Source of the DNA: Bacillus sp. FJAT-28004
GTDB taxonomy: Bacteria > Bacillota > Bacilli > Paenibacillales > Paenibacillaceae
Assembly: GCF_001280845.1 (NCBI RefSeq)
Contig: NZ_LGHP01000001.1
Location: 2,690,765-2,754,764 of the forward strand
Reading direction: 5' to 3'
DNA: 64,000 bases
Shown here: piece after piece, positions 15,914 through 24,189 of the stretch
Layout of the letters: each line of letters starts with the position of its first letter
Position numbering within the stretch: the stretch's first letter is position 1
Translations under genes and position numbers: made by a program
The notes under the pieces: generated by a model
What the model was told of the DNA's origin: nothing
Databases searched by the model: none
The model's input: only the letters and a program-made list of their open reading frames with translations

Positions 15914-16858
15914 ATGTTTAATCCAACCGATTTTCCCAAGCCCACCCTTATTTCAGCCAACGGTGTGGAACTCGAAGTGTTTGAAGCAGGCCGAGAAAAC
16001 GCAGGAAAACCTATTGTACTCTGCCACGGCTGGCCAGAGCATGCCTTTTCTTGGCGCCATCAGATGGACGCACTTGCCGCAGCGGGCTACCATGTCATCG
16101 TCCCCAACCAGCGGGGTTACGGCAACTCATCCCGTCCGACCGAAGTAACAGACTATGACATTGAACACTTGTCGGGTGATCTCATCGCGCTTCTCGATCA
16201 CTATGGATACGAGGACGCTACCTTTGTCGGTCATGACTGGGGTGCATTCGTCGTTTGGGGACTGACCTTGTTGCATCCAAACCGCGTCAATAAAGTGATA
16301 AATCTGAGCTTGCCTTACCAAGAGCGCGGAGAAAAACCCTGGATCGAGTTCATGGAAGAAATACTTGGCGGCGATTTCTATTTCGTCCACTTCAATCGAC
16401 AGCCAGGCGTCGCGGACGCCGTATTCGAAGACAATACATACAGGTTCCTTCGCAACCTATACCGGAAGAACGAGCCTCTCAGAGCACCTGAGCCAGGTAT
16501 GGCGTTGATCAATCTCGCCAGGGCAGAAACACCGCTCGGTGAGCCCGTAATGAGCGAAAGCGAGCTGGCCGTTTACGTCTCCGCTTTTGAAACAGCAGGG
16601 TTCACGGGCAGCATAAATTGGTACAGGAACCTTGACCGCAACTGGCGCTTATTGGCGAAAGTGAACCCAATCATCCAGCAGCCGACCCTCATGATCTACG
16701 GCGACCGGGATGTGGTTGCGAAGTCTGAAAACCTGACAAAGTTCGTGCCCAATGTGGAAGTGGTCAATCTGGATTGCGGTCATTGGATCCAGGAAGAAAA
16801 GCCGGAAGAAACAAACCAAGCGATTTTGAGATGGCTGGAACAGCAGGATGCCACCTAG
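15914..16858 (+). CDS. Alpha/beta hydrolase, epoxide hydrolase-like
   Basis: 314 aa starting MFNPTDFPKPTLISANGVEL after a strong AAGGAGG site; a longer open frame upstream overlaps the divergent regulator and is rejected. Hallmarks are the oxyanion motif HGWPEHAFSW, the nucleophile elbow GHDWGAFVVW (Asp nucleophile), the acid in YGDRDVV, and the catalytic His in DCGHWIQEEKP. This Asp-His-Asp arrangement fits soluble epoxide hydrolases and haloalkane dehalogenases. It is cargo of the Tn3-family element and probably under the adjacent WYL regulator. Confidence 0.9.
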   Translation: MFNPTDFPKPTLISANGVELEVFEAGRENAGKPIVLCHGWPEHAFSWRHQMDALAAAGYHVIVPNQRGYGNSSRPTEVTDYDIEHLSGDLIALLDHYGYEDATFVGHDWGAFVVWGLTLLHPNRVNKVINLSLPYQERGEKPWIEFMEEILGGDFYFVHFNRQPGVADAVFEDNTYRFLRNLYRKNEPLRAPEPGMALINLARAETPLGEPVMSESELAVYVSAFETAGFTGSINWYRNLDRNWRLLAKVNPIIQQPTLMIYGDRDVVAKSENLTKFVPNVEVVNLDCGHWIQEEKPEETNQAILRWLEQQDAT

Positions 16859-17100
16859 TCGGTTTTGATGTAGAGTCCCCACAACATTCACATGGATAAA
16901 CGTTCTATGTAAAAGTACCTGGAGGATTCATAGTTGAAGTTCTGTGTTAATAGAACCCCAGTGTGTTACTATTCTCGCATATTATTCGAAACTACGAAGG
17001 GCACCCTAAAAATTCGCCGTTTGAGTGATACTGTGTACCGTATCATGAGTCATTACACAAACGGTAAACGTAAACGTTCGTTCAATATCCAACAAAGACT

Positions 17101-17127
17101 AGGCTGCCGATACATGTCGGCAGCCTA
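17101..17127. other. Hairpin AGGCTGCCGA/TCGGCAGCCT inside the transposon
   Basis: A perfect 10 bp stem with a six-base loop. It resembles the class C cassette-site hairpins but the flanking GTTAG arms are absent. It may be a terminator without T run. The remainder of 16859-17250 holds no credible gene. Confidence 0.4.
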
Positions 17128-17250
17128 TCGCCGTCTGTGATTATTGACGCAAACAACCAGGCGAATATAATCCAAACGTTCGCGGTTGGCAGTTTCACTG
17201 GTTTTACCACTTAGAGTAAAAAAACGCCAAGCCCCAGATACGACTGAGGG

Positions 17251-17288
17251 CTTAGCGTATATTTTCGTTAAAATGTTGGCGGGACCCC
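17251..17288 (-). repeat. Right terminal inverted repeat of the Tn3-family element
   Basis: 38 bases ending TTGGCGGGACCCC. Followed directly by the TAAAC target duplication. Confidence 0.95.
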
Positions 17289-17370
17289 TAAACGACGATG
17301 GGTAAGTCAAATGCACTGACATGGTCAGTACATAGTTGTTAATTCAAATAGTGTCATTAGGAAACAGTAA

Positions 17371-18855
17371 TTACATCAATTCGCCCAGATCTGGCGAACG
17401 ACGGAAAAGTGTTGCTTGCTCAAAACTATAAGCGATGCTAATCAGCGTAGGCTCACTGAAAGCTCTCCCGGAAAAGACAACACCAAATGGACCTTGCGTC
17501 GAATAGCCATCCGCATCAATTGTTCCTTTTGCTGAATAACCGGCGGGCACCGTAATAAGGGGATACCCTAACCGGGCAGCAATGTACATGCCATCAATGT
17601 CGCCGGGTAACATTAATGCATCTAAGCCGTGTTGATCGAGTACATAGTCAATCCCTTGCGTTACAGCCGGATGATTATATTCTTGACGTTTAAGTTGATA
17701 GGTTGTCTCGTTTAGTGTATTTTGTTCCGAGCGAATCAGATTGTCTTGGCCAAACTTCAATGCGGAAGCAGCGTGTTTCTGATTATAAGCAATCAGTTCC
17801 TGAAGAGAATGCACGGGCAAATCTGAGTTCAACTTCGATAAATAGTGATTCAAGCCTGTTTTGAATTCGTAGCAGATAACATCATTATTCCATGGATGTT
17901 GTTCCAAATGGAGGTCTACAGGATCGATAACTGTTGCACCTTGCTCACGCAGAACATCGATGGAGGATTCAATGATGGAAAGTCTTTCTTCATCCAACGA
18001 TCGATAGTAATGTCTGGGAATCCCAATACGAGCTTTACGCAGAAAGTCTCGGTCGAGATAAGATGTGTAGTCATGAAAAGTACGATTCGGGCTAGTCCAT
18101 GTTGCCTTATCGTTTTCGTCAATCCCAACGATTGCCCCGAGTAGAGTCGCTGCATCAGTGACTGTCTTGGAAATTGGTCCTGGTGTATCCTGACTTATGG
18201 AGATCGGGATAATGCCGCTGCGGCTAGCAAGCCCTACAGTAGGCTTTATTCCGACGAGAAAATGTTGGCTGGCCGGCCCAATAATCGAACCCGCTGTTTC
18301 TGTTCCGATCGCTGCTACTGCCAGGTTTGCCGCTACGGCTGCAGCCGATCCAGAACTTGACCCGCTGACGAAGAGCTTGCCAGGTCCATATGGATTCAAT
18401 ACATATCCGCCTCTGGAACTGTATCCAGCTGGCATACGGTTGGACATAAAATTTGACCACTCGGTCATATTTGCCTTACCTAGAAGAACTGCGCCAGCAG
18501 CGCGGAGCTTTGCGGCTATGAACGAATCTTCAGAAGCAAACGACTCAGCTAATGCGATAGAACCAGCGCTCGTATGCATCCGGTCATGCGTATCGATATT
18601 ATCCTTGAGCAGGATTGGAATTCCGTGCAGCGGCCCCCTACTACCTGTTGTATTTCGCTCAAGGTCAAGATTTCTTGCGATTTCAAGCGCATCTGGATTG
18701 ATCTCTAAAACGGCATTGATTAAAGGATTATACTTATGAATGCGTTCGATATATGCAAGAACGAGAGCTTCGGATGTATATTCACCTGAAGTCATTGCCT
18801 TTTGCATGCTCACCAAATCGGCATCCAGAATCCAATCATGTAAGTTGATGCTCAT
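17371..18855 (-). CDS. Amidase (amidase signature family)
   Basis: A 494 aa amidase-signature enzyme. The catalytic triad can be read: Lys in GIPILLKDNIDTHD, the cis-Ser in the glycine/serine-rich loop SGSSSGSAAAVAANLAVAA, and the nucleophilic Ser in TETAGSIIGPAS. It hydrolyses an amide bond; the long N-terminal region and lack of other Gat genes argue against a glutamyl-tRNA amidotransferase role. It lies just right of the Tn3 target duplication and is not followed by a cassette site on its 3' side, so it may not be a cassette gene. A left half-site lies upstream of it at 19009. Confidence 0.88.
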   Translation of the reverse strand: MSINLHDWILDADLVSMQKAMTSGEYTSEALVLAYIERIHKYNPLINAVLEINPDALEIARNLDLERNTTGSRGPLHGIPILLKDNIDTHDRMHTSAGSIALAESFASEDSFIAAKLRAAGAVLLGKANMTEWSNFMSNRMPAGYSSRGGYVLNPYGPGKLFVSGSSSGSAAAVAANLAVAAIGTETAGSIIGPASQHFLVGIKPTVGLASRSGIIPISISQDTPGPISKTVTDAATLLGAIVGIDENDKATWTSPNRTFHDYTSYLDRDFLRKARIGIPRHYYRSLDEERLSIIESSIDVLREQGATVIDPVDLHLEQHPWNNDVICYEFKTGLNHYLSKLNSDLPVHSLQELIAYNQKHAASALKFGQDNLIRSEQNTLNETTYQLKRQEYNHPAVTQGIDYVLDQHGLDALMLPGDIDGMYIAARLGYPLITVPAGYSAKGTIDADGYSTQGPFGVVFSGRAFSEPTLISIAYSFEQATLFRRSPDLGELM

Positions 18856-19008
18856 TTATTAAAATACCCCCGGTATTGGTAAATTTTCGAATAACAGTAT
18901 TATGGTAACATGCTGCATTACCAAGGGTATAGGGAAAGTTTGAGTATATATGAAAATGTTGAGCATCGCAGTAGAGCTTGTTATTTTCACTAACGTCAAT
19001 ATTGTAAC

Positions 19009-19034
19009 TAAAGAAATCTGCCCGTTAGCTTAAT
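19009..19034. repeat. Cassette-site repeat, left core only
   Basis: CTGCCC-GTTAGCTTAA with a degenerate outer arm; hairpin and right core are missing. The 145 aa gene ends immediately to its right. Confidence 0.75.
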
Positions 19035-19042
19035 AATGGTTA

Positions 19043-19480
19043 TTAGAACTGATTTACAAAATCAGTACCATAAGCACTGGTGTGCTCCCATCCATATTCG
19101 TATTTAGTGTCCGTTCCAAGTGAAAAATGAATCCACGAAAGACCAGTAAATGATGGATTGCTGTGATATCCTTCAAAAGAAAGCAGAGTCTCAGATGGTT
19201 TCTCAAGATCATTAGATATTACAGGACTGTAAACAGTCCAGGCAGACCCTAGCTTATTTATTAACTGAAGTGTTTGAAACACAGCTTCTTCCATTGTCAT
19301 ATCATCTTTTAATTTACTTAGAAACGTTACTCCTAATAGTGAAGGCTCTCTCTTAGATCGTTCAAATTGTTTCGATACAATTGGTTGACCAGTTTTCAAC
19401 TCAATTTGATTAATTAGTCGAATAGCTTTTTCTTCATTTTTAACTACAAAAAAAGCATTCCAGATAATTTGAAATTTCAT
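19043..19480 (-). CDS. Hypothetical 145 aa protein, cassette gene
   Basis: Unrecognised soluble protein beginning MKFQIIWNAFFVVKNEEKAI, with an aromatic, Ser-rich C-terminus (GWEHTSAYGTDFVNQF). An AGGAGTAA site precedes the ATG. It lies between a left half-site and the complete site at 19545-19639. I cannot assign a function. Confidence 0.7.
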   Translation of the reverse strand: MKFQIIWNAFFVVKNEEKAIRLINQIELKTGQPIVSKQFERSKREPSLLGVTFLSKLKDDMTMEEAVFQTLQLINKLGSAWTVYSPVISNDLEKPSETLLSFEGYHSNPSFTGLSWIHFSLGTDTKYEYGWEHTSAYGTDFVNQF

Positions 19481-19544
19481 GATTACTCCTTTACTTCTCG
19501 TATATTTTCAAACAACCATTTCGTGTTAAAATTCACCATTCGAT

Positions 19545-19639
19545 AGTATTATCCTGCCCGTTAGTTTAATAAAAAGAGCAGGCTATCGTAACGCCTGCTC
19601 CAAGGTGTGTTATTCAACTAACGTTCCCCGTTAGTTTAA
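19545..19639. repeat. Cassette-site repeat, complete (hairpin class A)
   Basis: Left core TATTATC-CTGCCC-GTTAGTTTAA, hairpin GAGCAGGC/GCCTGCTC, right core TTCAACTAAC-GTTCCCC-GTTAGTTTAA. The inner arms pair at 13 of 14 positions. Confidence 0.93.
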
Positions 19640-19649
19640 TAACTTATGG

Positions 19650-19810
19650 TCAATTTTCATCATCATTTAGCGTATTAAGTGTAATCTGATATCCATCTAC
19701 ACTTGTAACTTCTTCCACCTCGTAGTGTTATAGGCCTGTGATTTATCGTATCGTTCTTTAATTATGATTTCGGCAGATTCCCTTGTTGGTCGCTTTGGTC
19801 CTTTTGCCAA
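19650..19810 (-). pseudogene. Frameshifted small cassette gene
   Basis: Two adjacent frames read as one short protein with a one-base shift: first AKGPKRPTRESAEIIIKERY from a TTG near 19810, then EVEEVTSVDGYQITLNTLND ending at 19650, about ten bases from the cassette-site arm. A GGGGGAG precedes the start. No family is recognised; the position next to the site is that of other cassette genes. Confidence 0.4.
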
Positions 19811-19926
19811 ATCATATCATTCTCCCCCAGTTCATTAAGCTGCTTATTTAACTACATGCTCAGGCAACATCATACGGCTGCTTGACCACATTTTATTACT
19901 TTGTGGATCTAGATGATCTACCTTCT

Positions 19927-20172
19927 TCATAAATTCCAGCCTCGAGGCATTACTGGCTTAGCGGCTTCTCGGTTATATAGCACATTAAAAGCATTAGCCT
20001 TTATATCCCATAAAACAAATCCCTCTTTGACCAGTTTATTGATTGCAGCTTTTACCTGTTCCTCTGTCCGCTGAGCCCGTCGACTTATAATATCGACATC
20101 TATTTTAGAAGGATCGTTACGGTATACGTTCCACATGACCGTTAAAACCTTGCGTGCTGCATCATCAAGCAT
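19927..20172 (-). CDS. Small winged-helix-like protein
   Basis: An 81 aa protein: VDIISRRAQRTEEQVKAAIN followed by KLVKEGFVLWD reads as a helix-turn-helix plus wing, so DNA binding is plausible. It overlaps the upstream gene 20165-20392 by eight bases, indicating an operon and translational coupling. No cassette site lies on its 3' side apart from that at 19545-19639. Confidence 0.65.
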   Translation of the reverse strand: MLDDAARKVLTVMWNVYRNDPSKIDVDIISRRAQRTEEQVKAAINKLVKEGFVLWDIKANAFNVLYNREAAKPVMPRGWNL

Positions 20173-20392
20173 GCTGTTTAATCAACTCCACATCAATTAT
20201 GCTTTCTACATTAAATACACGTGGCGCATTTGCACTTATACAAAAGGCTCTGACCTTTCCATTACGGACGGATAACACTTGAATTATTCGAATTGATATA
20301 TTCCGTTTTCGGTCATTGTAGATAATTTGTACTGTCCGGCCGATATAGTTTTCGATCATGCCTTTTACCCCGATACGAATGTTCGTTCCCAT
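20165..20392 (-). CDS. Small WYL-like hypothetical protein
   Basis: 75 aa, first gene of a two-gene operon. MIENYIGRTVQIIYNDRKRN and the closing FNVESIIDVELIKQHA resemble the beta-barrel of a short WYL-like domain in which an extended strand precedes VFNVESIIDVE. The first ATG gives MGTNIRIGVKG; an internal ATG at MIENYIG is an alternative start. Together with the winged-helix gene it may form a split regulator, but this is inference. Confidence 0.6.
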   Translation of the reverse strand: MGTNIRIGVKGMIENYIGRTVQIIYNDRKRNISIRIIQVLSVRNGKVRAFCISANAPRVFNVESIIDVELIKQHA

Positions 20393-20504
20393 TTTAACGC
20401 AAACAAGCGTTCTGTTTCAAGGTAAAAATAAAACTTCAGGTGTAGTTTTAAAATTAAATTTAATCAAATCACCTTGTATACCCATATTTTACGATAAATA
20501 AAAA

Positions 20505-20541
20505 AGAATCCATTTTGAAAAAAGATAGCTCAAAATGGATT
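20505..20541. terminator. Hairpin GAATCCATTTTG/CAAAATGGATTC
   Basis: A perfect 12 bp stem with a 13-base loop between two minus-strand genes. A-rich and T-rich flanks make it usable as a terminator on either strand. Nothing else is seen in 20393-20635. Confidence 0.6.
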
Positions 20542-20635
20542 CTTCTCCAGCAGATTTAAGTTTGGTTTTTATATAAAAGTTTGATCATTTTCTACACAGG
20601 TTGTTCCACAATCGCGCCCGTTCGTTGAATACAGC

Positions 20636-20917
20636 TTACAATACATCCTTATATTTTTTATTCAACTGATTAGAACCAATACCACCAAAACCAATCAATG
20701 CAAATGGTAAAAATGATACAGCCCTCATATTTTCTAAAATTGTAATATCAGCGCCTGCAAATTTATTCAGAGCTAATATAATTAATTTTGACAATAACAA
20801 GAATAACCCTATGACAACCATGCTATCAAAAAAAGCTTTCCACTTTGGGTACGCTAACTGCTTACTATCTCGAATTATATTCTTTTTCAATTCATCGTCA
20901 CTCCTTAATGAAATCAA
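20636..20917 (-). CDS. Small two-helix membrane protein
   Basis: 93 aa with two hydrophobic segments (MVVIGLFLLLSKLIILAL and RAVSFLPFALIGFGGIGSN). The N-terminus is charged and cytoplasmic. It lies 46 bases downstream of the Xre-type regulator gene on the same strand. This pairing of a small DNA-binding protein and a membrane protein recurs in Bacillota, but the role is unknown. Confidence 0.65.
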   Translation of the reverse strand: MISLRSDDELKKNIIRDSKQLAYPKWKAFFDSMVVIGLFLLLSKLIILALNKFAGADITILENMRAVSFLPFALIGFGGIGSNQLNKKYKDVL

Positions 20918-20963
20918 ACTTTTTCACAAATTACCAAACATTATTTCTAAAGCTTCATCAGTA

Positions 20964-21197
20964 TCACTCACCGGAGCTATCCTTCACATATTCAATTACA
21001 TTATTCGGCTGCACATCGAAATGAGCACATATCTTCTCAATGACTTCAAGCGCAACATATTCATTCTTACCCATTTTCGCAAGCTGAGCTGTCCCAATTC
21101 CTAGCGCTTCTCTAAATTGAGTTTTAGATAAATCTTTTTCAAGTAATAAACGCCACAGCGGTTTATATGAAATGCCCACAGCCACATTTCCCTTCAT
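20964..21197 (-). CDS. Xre-family helix-turn-helix regulator (HTH_26 type)
   Basis: 77 aa. ISYKPLWRLLLEKDLSKTQF, REALGIGTAQLAKMGKNEYV and LEVIEKICAHFDVQPNNVIE form the five-helix Cro/CI fold seen in YozG-like regulators. Starts after a GAAGGGA site. It is first in a two-gene operon with a small membrane protein. Confidence 0.85.
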   Translation of the reverse strand: MKGNVAVGISYKPLWRLLLEKDLSKTQFREALGIGTAQLAKMGKNEYVALEVIEKICAHFDVQPNNVIEYVKDSSGE

Positions 21198-21361
21198 CTA
21201 TAATTAATTCTAATTATAAAAAAGAATATTTCAAAAAGCAAATATAATGTTCGCTTTAACATTAACTATAAGGATAAGGAACATAATAATCTTGGATATG
21301 TACAAGCTGCGGTTTCAACTGTAGTTATAGCGGTAGGTTTCGTATGTCCTGAAAGGGATAA

Positions 21362-21393
21362 CGGCAGGCCAAGGAGCAATCCTTGGTCTGCCG
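21362..21393. terminator. Hairpin CGGCAGGCCAAGG/CCTTGGTCTGCCG
   Basis: A 13 bp stem with one mismatch. No strong T run follows; it separates the Xre operon from the collagen-like gene. Nothing else is seen in 21198-21441. Confidence 0.5.
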
Positions 21394-21441
21394 TTTGTGT
21401 TAGTAGATAGGGAGTTTTACTAGGGAGTTTTGCGAAAATAC

Positions 21442-22200
21442 TTAAGTGATTGATACGCCAGCGTTAACAAAACCTGTTGCGGAAACTATTGCTCCGAAAC
21501 CGGTCGATGTCACGGAGAATACCATCAACAGACGATCTTCTTCAAATACATCTATTGCTAAAGGAGAGGAAATTCCGCTTACTACTGAACCAACGGCAAG
21601 TAATCCGCTTATACTTGGTAATGTTACGATCGCGCCTGGGATAGGAGAAAAGGTGTTGTTAGCCGTAGTTGCTCTATATAATTGAGCTGAAACCGTTGCA
21701 GAACCAGTTAAAATATTAGTAGTCAATAAATTGCTAAAAACTGCAGAAAAAGCAGTGATGGTACCGTCTCGTGGCACAGAGTGTGCAAATCCAGAAGCAG
21801 CTAATACAGTAATATTAAGGCCAACAAGACCAATGCTGGCTGTATTACTGCCAAAACCAACAAGACTAACTGTATCGATTAGGCCAGTTGCTAGCGATGC
21901 TAAAGCGACCGGAGTTATTCCTGATGAGTAAGCTAATATTGAGGCGCCTGCCGCTTCACCAGGCAGGCCTGTTAGTCCCCTCAAACCTCTCAAGCCTCTC
22001 AGACCTCTCAGACCTGTCAGACCTCTCAGACCTCTCAGACCTGTCAGACCTCTAGGTCCCATCGGACCGGCTGGTCCAACAGGACCACGGCTACCGTTTC
22101 CTCCTGTTCTTCCATTGAAGATTTGATTATTGACGATAACAGCGCTGCAAGAATTGAGTGGTTTTTTAACAATACGCTTTTTACAAGATGAATTCCCCAA
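21442..22200 (-). CDS. Collagen-like protein with BclB-type C-terminal domain
   Basis: 252 aa. After an N-terminal region of about 30 residues with paired Cys-Lys (SSCKKRIVKK) comes a Gly-X-Y stretch (about residues 34-83) starting GPVGPAGPMGPRG and then made of GLRGLRGLTG repeats. The C-terminal 160 residues form a Val/Ala/Thr-rich beta domain resembling exosporium protein BclB. Such proteins form trimeric hair-like filaments on spores. The GLR/GLT repeats are encoded by near-identical nine-base units, so the number of repeats can change easily. Confidence 0.85.
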   Translation of the reverse strand: MGNSSCKKRIVKKPLNSCSAVIVNNQIFNGRTGGNGSRGPVGPAGPMGPRGLTGLRGLRGLTGLRGLRGLRGLRGLTGLPGEAAGASILAYSSGITPVALASLATGLIDTVSLVGFGSNTASIGLVGLNITVLAASGFAHSVPRDGTITAFSAVFSNLLTTNILTGSATVSAQLYRATTANNTFSPIPGAIVTLPSISGLLAVGSVVSGISSPLAIDVFEEDRLLMVFSVTSTGFGAIVSATGFVNAGVSIT

Positions 22201-22301
22201 AAAAATACACCTCCATAATATTTGTAATATATATTATGAAGCCACTCTAGTAATTGATTGGATGATTAGTAGATGGTTCCATAGATTATGAACCATTTTT
22301 A

Positions 22302-22500
22302 CTAGAATTCAGTATCTTCTTGGATCAATCTATTATTTGTGATGTCAAAATAGGTTCTATCAAGTTCAAATCCGATAACATTACGATTTAATTTCTTTGC
22401 AGCCAGAGGTACTGGGCCAGATCCCACAAAGAAATCTGCAATTGTTTCTCCTTCAAAACTGCTGTTCAAAATAATATCCTTCATCAGCAGAGCTGAAGCT
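22302..22500 (-). pseudogene. DNA methyltransferase C-terminal fragment
   Basis: About 65 codons remain. ADFFVGSGPVPLAAKKLNRN is the AdoMet-binding motif I region (D-x-F-x-G-S-G) of N6/N4 DNA methyltransferases, followed by VIGFELDRTYFDITNNRL. The catalytic D/N-P-P-Y/W motif and the rest of the N-terminus are missing, cut off where IS3-like sequence begins near 22503. Confidence 0.75.
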
Positions 22501-22502
22501 CC

Positions 22503-22785
22503 TCGAAGGCAAGATCGTACAGAGCATGTCCCGAGTTGGCAGATACATTGATAACGGCCCCATGGAATCCATCTGGGGTACTCTTAAATGAGAGAAGTAT
22601 TATTTGCGTCGTAAATACCCAACCTTCGAAGAACTTCAAAAGGACATCGATGCGTACATTTATTTTTACAATAACGAGCGTTTGCAGGCAAAACTAAACG
22701 GCCTCAGTCCAATAGAATTCAGGACCAAAGCCGCTTAACCGATTTTTATTATTTATACTGTCTACTTGACGGGGTGCAGTTCATT
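22503..22785 (+). pseudogene. IS3-family transposase C-terminal remnant with right end
   Basis: Plus-strand codons give SRVGRYIDNGPMESIWGTLK, a stop (TGA), then KYPTFEELQKDIDAYIYFYN and NERLQAKLNGLSPIEF, the C-terminal part of the DDE integrase of IS150-type elements. It ends at 22738. The following TGTCTACTTGACGGGGTGCA (about 22758-22777) resembles an IS3-family terminal repeat. The rest of the element is absent. Confidence 0.8.
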
Positions 22786-22787
22786 AC

Positions 22788-22834
22788 CAGCAGCCTCGTT
22801 CTGGTGATAGTTAAGCTATAGTTACCCGTCGTAT
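22788..22834. repeat. Cassette-site repeat, right half (class C)
   Basis: CAGCCTCGTTCTGGTGATAG, then TTAAGCTATA-GTTACCC-GTCG. It matches the right half of the site at 7163-7257 and has lost its left half at the IS3 remnant. Confidence 0.6.
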
Positions 22835-22969
22835 TATGAGGTCAGCCAGTTATTACTGGTTGACTACTCCATTCCCGACTCGTCGCCTTGCGCATCTTAA
22901 TTGCAAATCACCCTCCCCCCAATTCCTTTATTTTAAAAATTAAATAAGTAACTTTGCTTATATAAAAAA

Positions 22970-23016
22970 ACACAACACAAAACTGTTTTTCAAACAGTTT
23001 TGTGTCGTGTTTTTTC
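22970..23016. terminator. Rho-independent terminator, long hairpin
   Basis: A 20 bp stem with one mismatch (ACACAAAACTGTTT with AAACAGTTTTGTGT at its core) and A-run/T-run flanks; works on either strand. Confidence 0.8.
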
Positions 23017-23034
23017 GTAGCAACCTATTATGGG

Positions 23035-23064
23035 TTATCGAGCAATAGTTACCCGTTAATTCAA
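23035..23064. repeat. Cassette-site repeat, right core only
   Basis: TTATCGAGCAATA-GTTACCC-GTTAATTCAAC, a diverged right core 20 bases from the end of the 72 aa gene. Confidence 0.6.
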
Positions 23065-23085
23065 CAAATCTCGAAGTCGTATGTC

Positions 23086-23304
23086 CTAATTTTCTCCTTC
23101 TATATGCCTTGCCAAGAACCCGTCCAGGATCTCTGCCATTGATTCGTTTTTCAAAGGTCCTTTCAGCTCGTTCCTAACCAGCAGCAAAGCAGCTGCAGGA
23201 GGCATATGGATCGTCCGTAGCGCTTCGATCAAAGTATTCTCTTCGTCACTTAGTCGTTTTATGTATTGCAACTCGATCGGTTCAGGTGTTATCACCAATT
23301 TCAC
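23086..23304 (-). CDS. Hypothetical 72 aa protein
   Basis: Unrecognised helical protein: MKLVITPEPIELQYIKRLSD, then PPAAALLLVRNELKGPLK. A GAAAGAG site precedes the ATG. The half-site at 23035-23064 lies at its 3' end, the position of a cassette gene. Confidence 0.55.
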   Translation of the reverse strand: MKLVITPEPIELQYIKRLSDEENTLIEALRTIHMPPAAALLLVRNELKGPLKNESMAEILDGFLARHIEGEN

Positions 23305-23824
23305 TCTCTTTCAGGGGGTGGTTTTGTGTCTCTCCAAGCAAACGGCGTCATCAAATATAATTCCCCTGTTAGGACCATGTTTTTGTCACTCGTCCCTCTT
23401 TATCCAATAGAAGGCAGCCAGTTTCTTTATTATTGGCAAATTTGATCGCTATTAACCAGCGCGCGTCGCGTATGCAAAAGGTGCTCCACTTTTTTACGAT
23501 GGGGTTACGCACGAGGTCATTGCCTCAAAAAGCCCATTTGGCCCGCGCTGTCAGCTTTCATATAGCAGTACTCGCTTTATCGGTGTTGCACTTGGGCCTT
23601 TATGCGCATCGATTTTCTTAAAACATGCAATCTAGTTATTTTACACTTTGGCCGTTTCTGCTTTAATCGTCTGCTTCTTAGCCATATTTTTATCTATCCA
23701 GGATCCGACAATGATCTTGATAGTAAATCTGAAATTTTCAAATAAAAAAATGAATATTCCATCTTAGTTTGAGTCAATCTATTCAGGTCAGAAAAATCCA
23801 AGATATTCAACAGGAGGAATTAAA
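23305..23824. other. 520 bp without convincing gene
   Basis: I see no supported gene or repeat. A 62-codon plus-strand frame at 23433 has no good ribosome-binding site or family. The last 60 bases are the AT-rich leader of the Gln-rich spore-type gene. Confidence 0.5.
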
Positions 23825-24169
23825 TTGAACCAGTTTCAGTCAAACAATCAGATTTCGCAACAACTTGCTCATGCTGAACAACTTATCCAACAGTTGGTGA
23901 ATCAAACCCAGCAAGCATCAGGTCAATATCAACAATTGCTAAATCAGGAACTCAATAATGCAAAAGCACTTGAACAAATTGCACAACGTGAACAGCAAGC
24001 TGCTCAAATCATACAAACTGCTCTACAAGGCCATCAAACAGCTCTTCAGCAATTACAACAAATTTCAAACATCTGCAACCAAGTGTCTCAGTCCTCACAT
24101 TCACAAATTCCGGCGTTTTCAAATATGAACCATCAACAACCACTAGGCTTTAACAACTATTCGCATTAA
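23825..24169 (+). CDS. Gln-rich small protein, spore-coat-like
   Basis: 114 aa with about one third glutamine, made of helical heptad-like stretches (AHAEQLIQQLVNQTQQASGQ, REQQAAQIIQTALQGHQ). TTG start with GGAGG seven bases upstream. It is 20 bases before the manganese catalase gene in the same direction, so the two form an operon. The composition and neighbour suggest a spore-associated protein; no family is identified. Confidence 0.7.
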   Translation: MNQFQSNNQISQQLAHAEQLIQQLVNQTQQASGQYQQLLNQELNNAKALEQIAQREQQAAQIIQTALQGHQTALQQLQQISNICNQVSQSSHSQIPAFSNMNHQQPLGFNNYSH

Positions 24170-24189
24170 TAATGGAATGAGGAAATAAA

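Larger units (their letters stand above)
13889..17288. mobile_element. Tn3-family transposon, 3400 bp, decayed transposase
   Basis: Both ends carry 38 bp inverted repeats starting GGGGTCCCG and ending ACGCTAAG, the standard Tn3-family form, differing at one position. The flanking bases are a perfect 5 bp duplication, TAAAC (13884-13888 and 17289-17293), the expected Tn3 target duplication. Inside are the C-terminal quarter of a transposase, a WYL regulator and an epoxide-hydrolase-like gene. No resolvase is present, so the element is probably immobile unless helped in trans. Confidence 0.95.

Noticed and set aside
16934..17140. 68-codon frame inside the Tn3-family element
   Set aside because: No ribosome-binding site or family, and it ends in a hairpin.
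23433..23621. 62-codon plus-strand frame
   Set aside because: No ribosome-binding site, no family; composition reads like chance.
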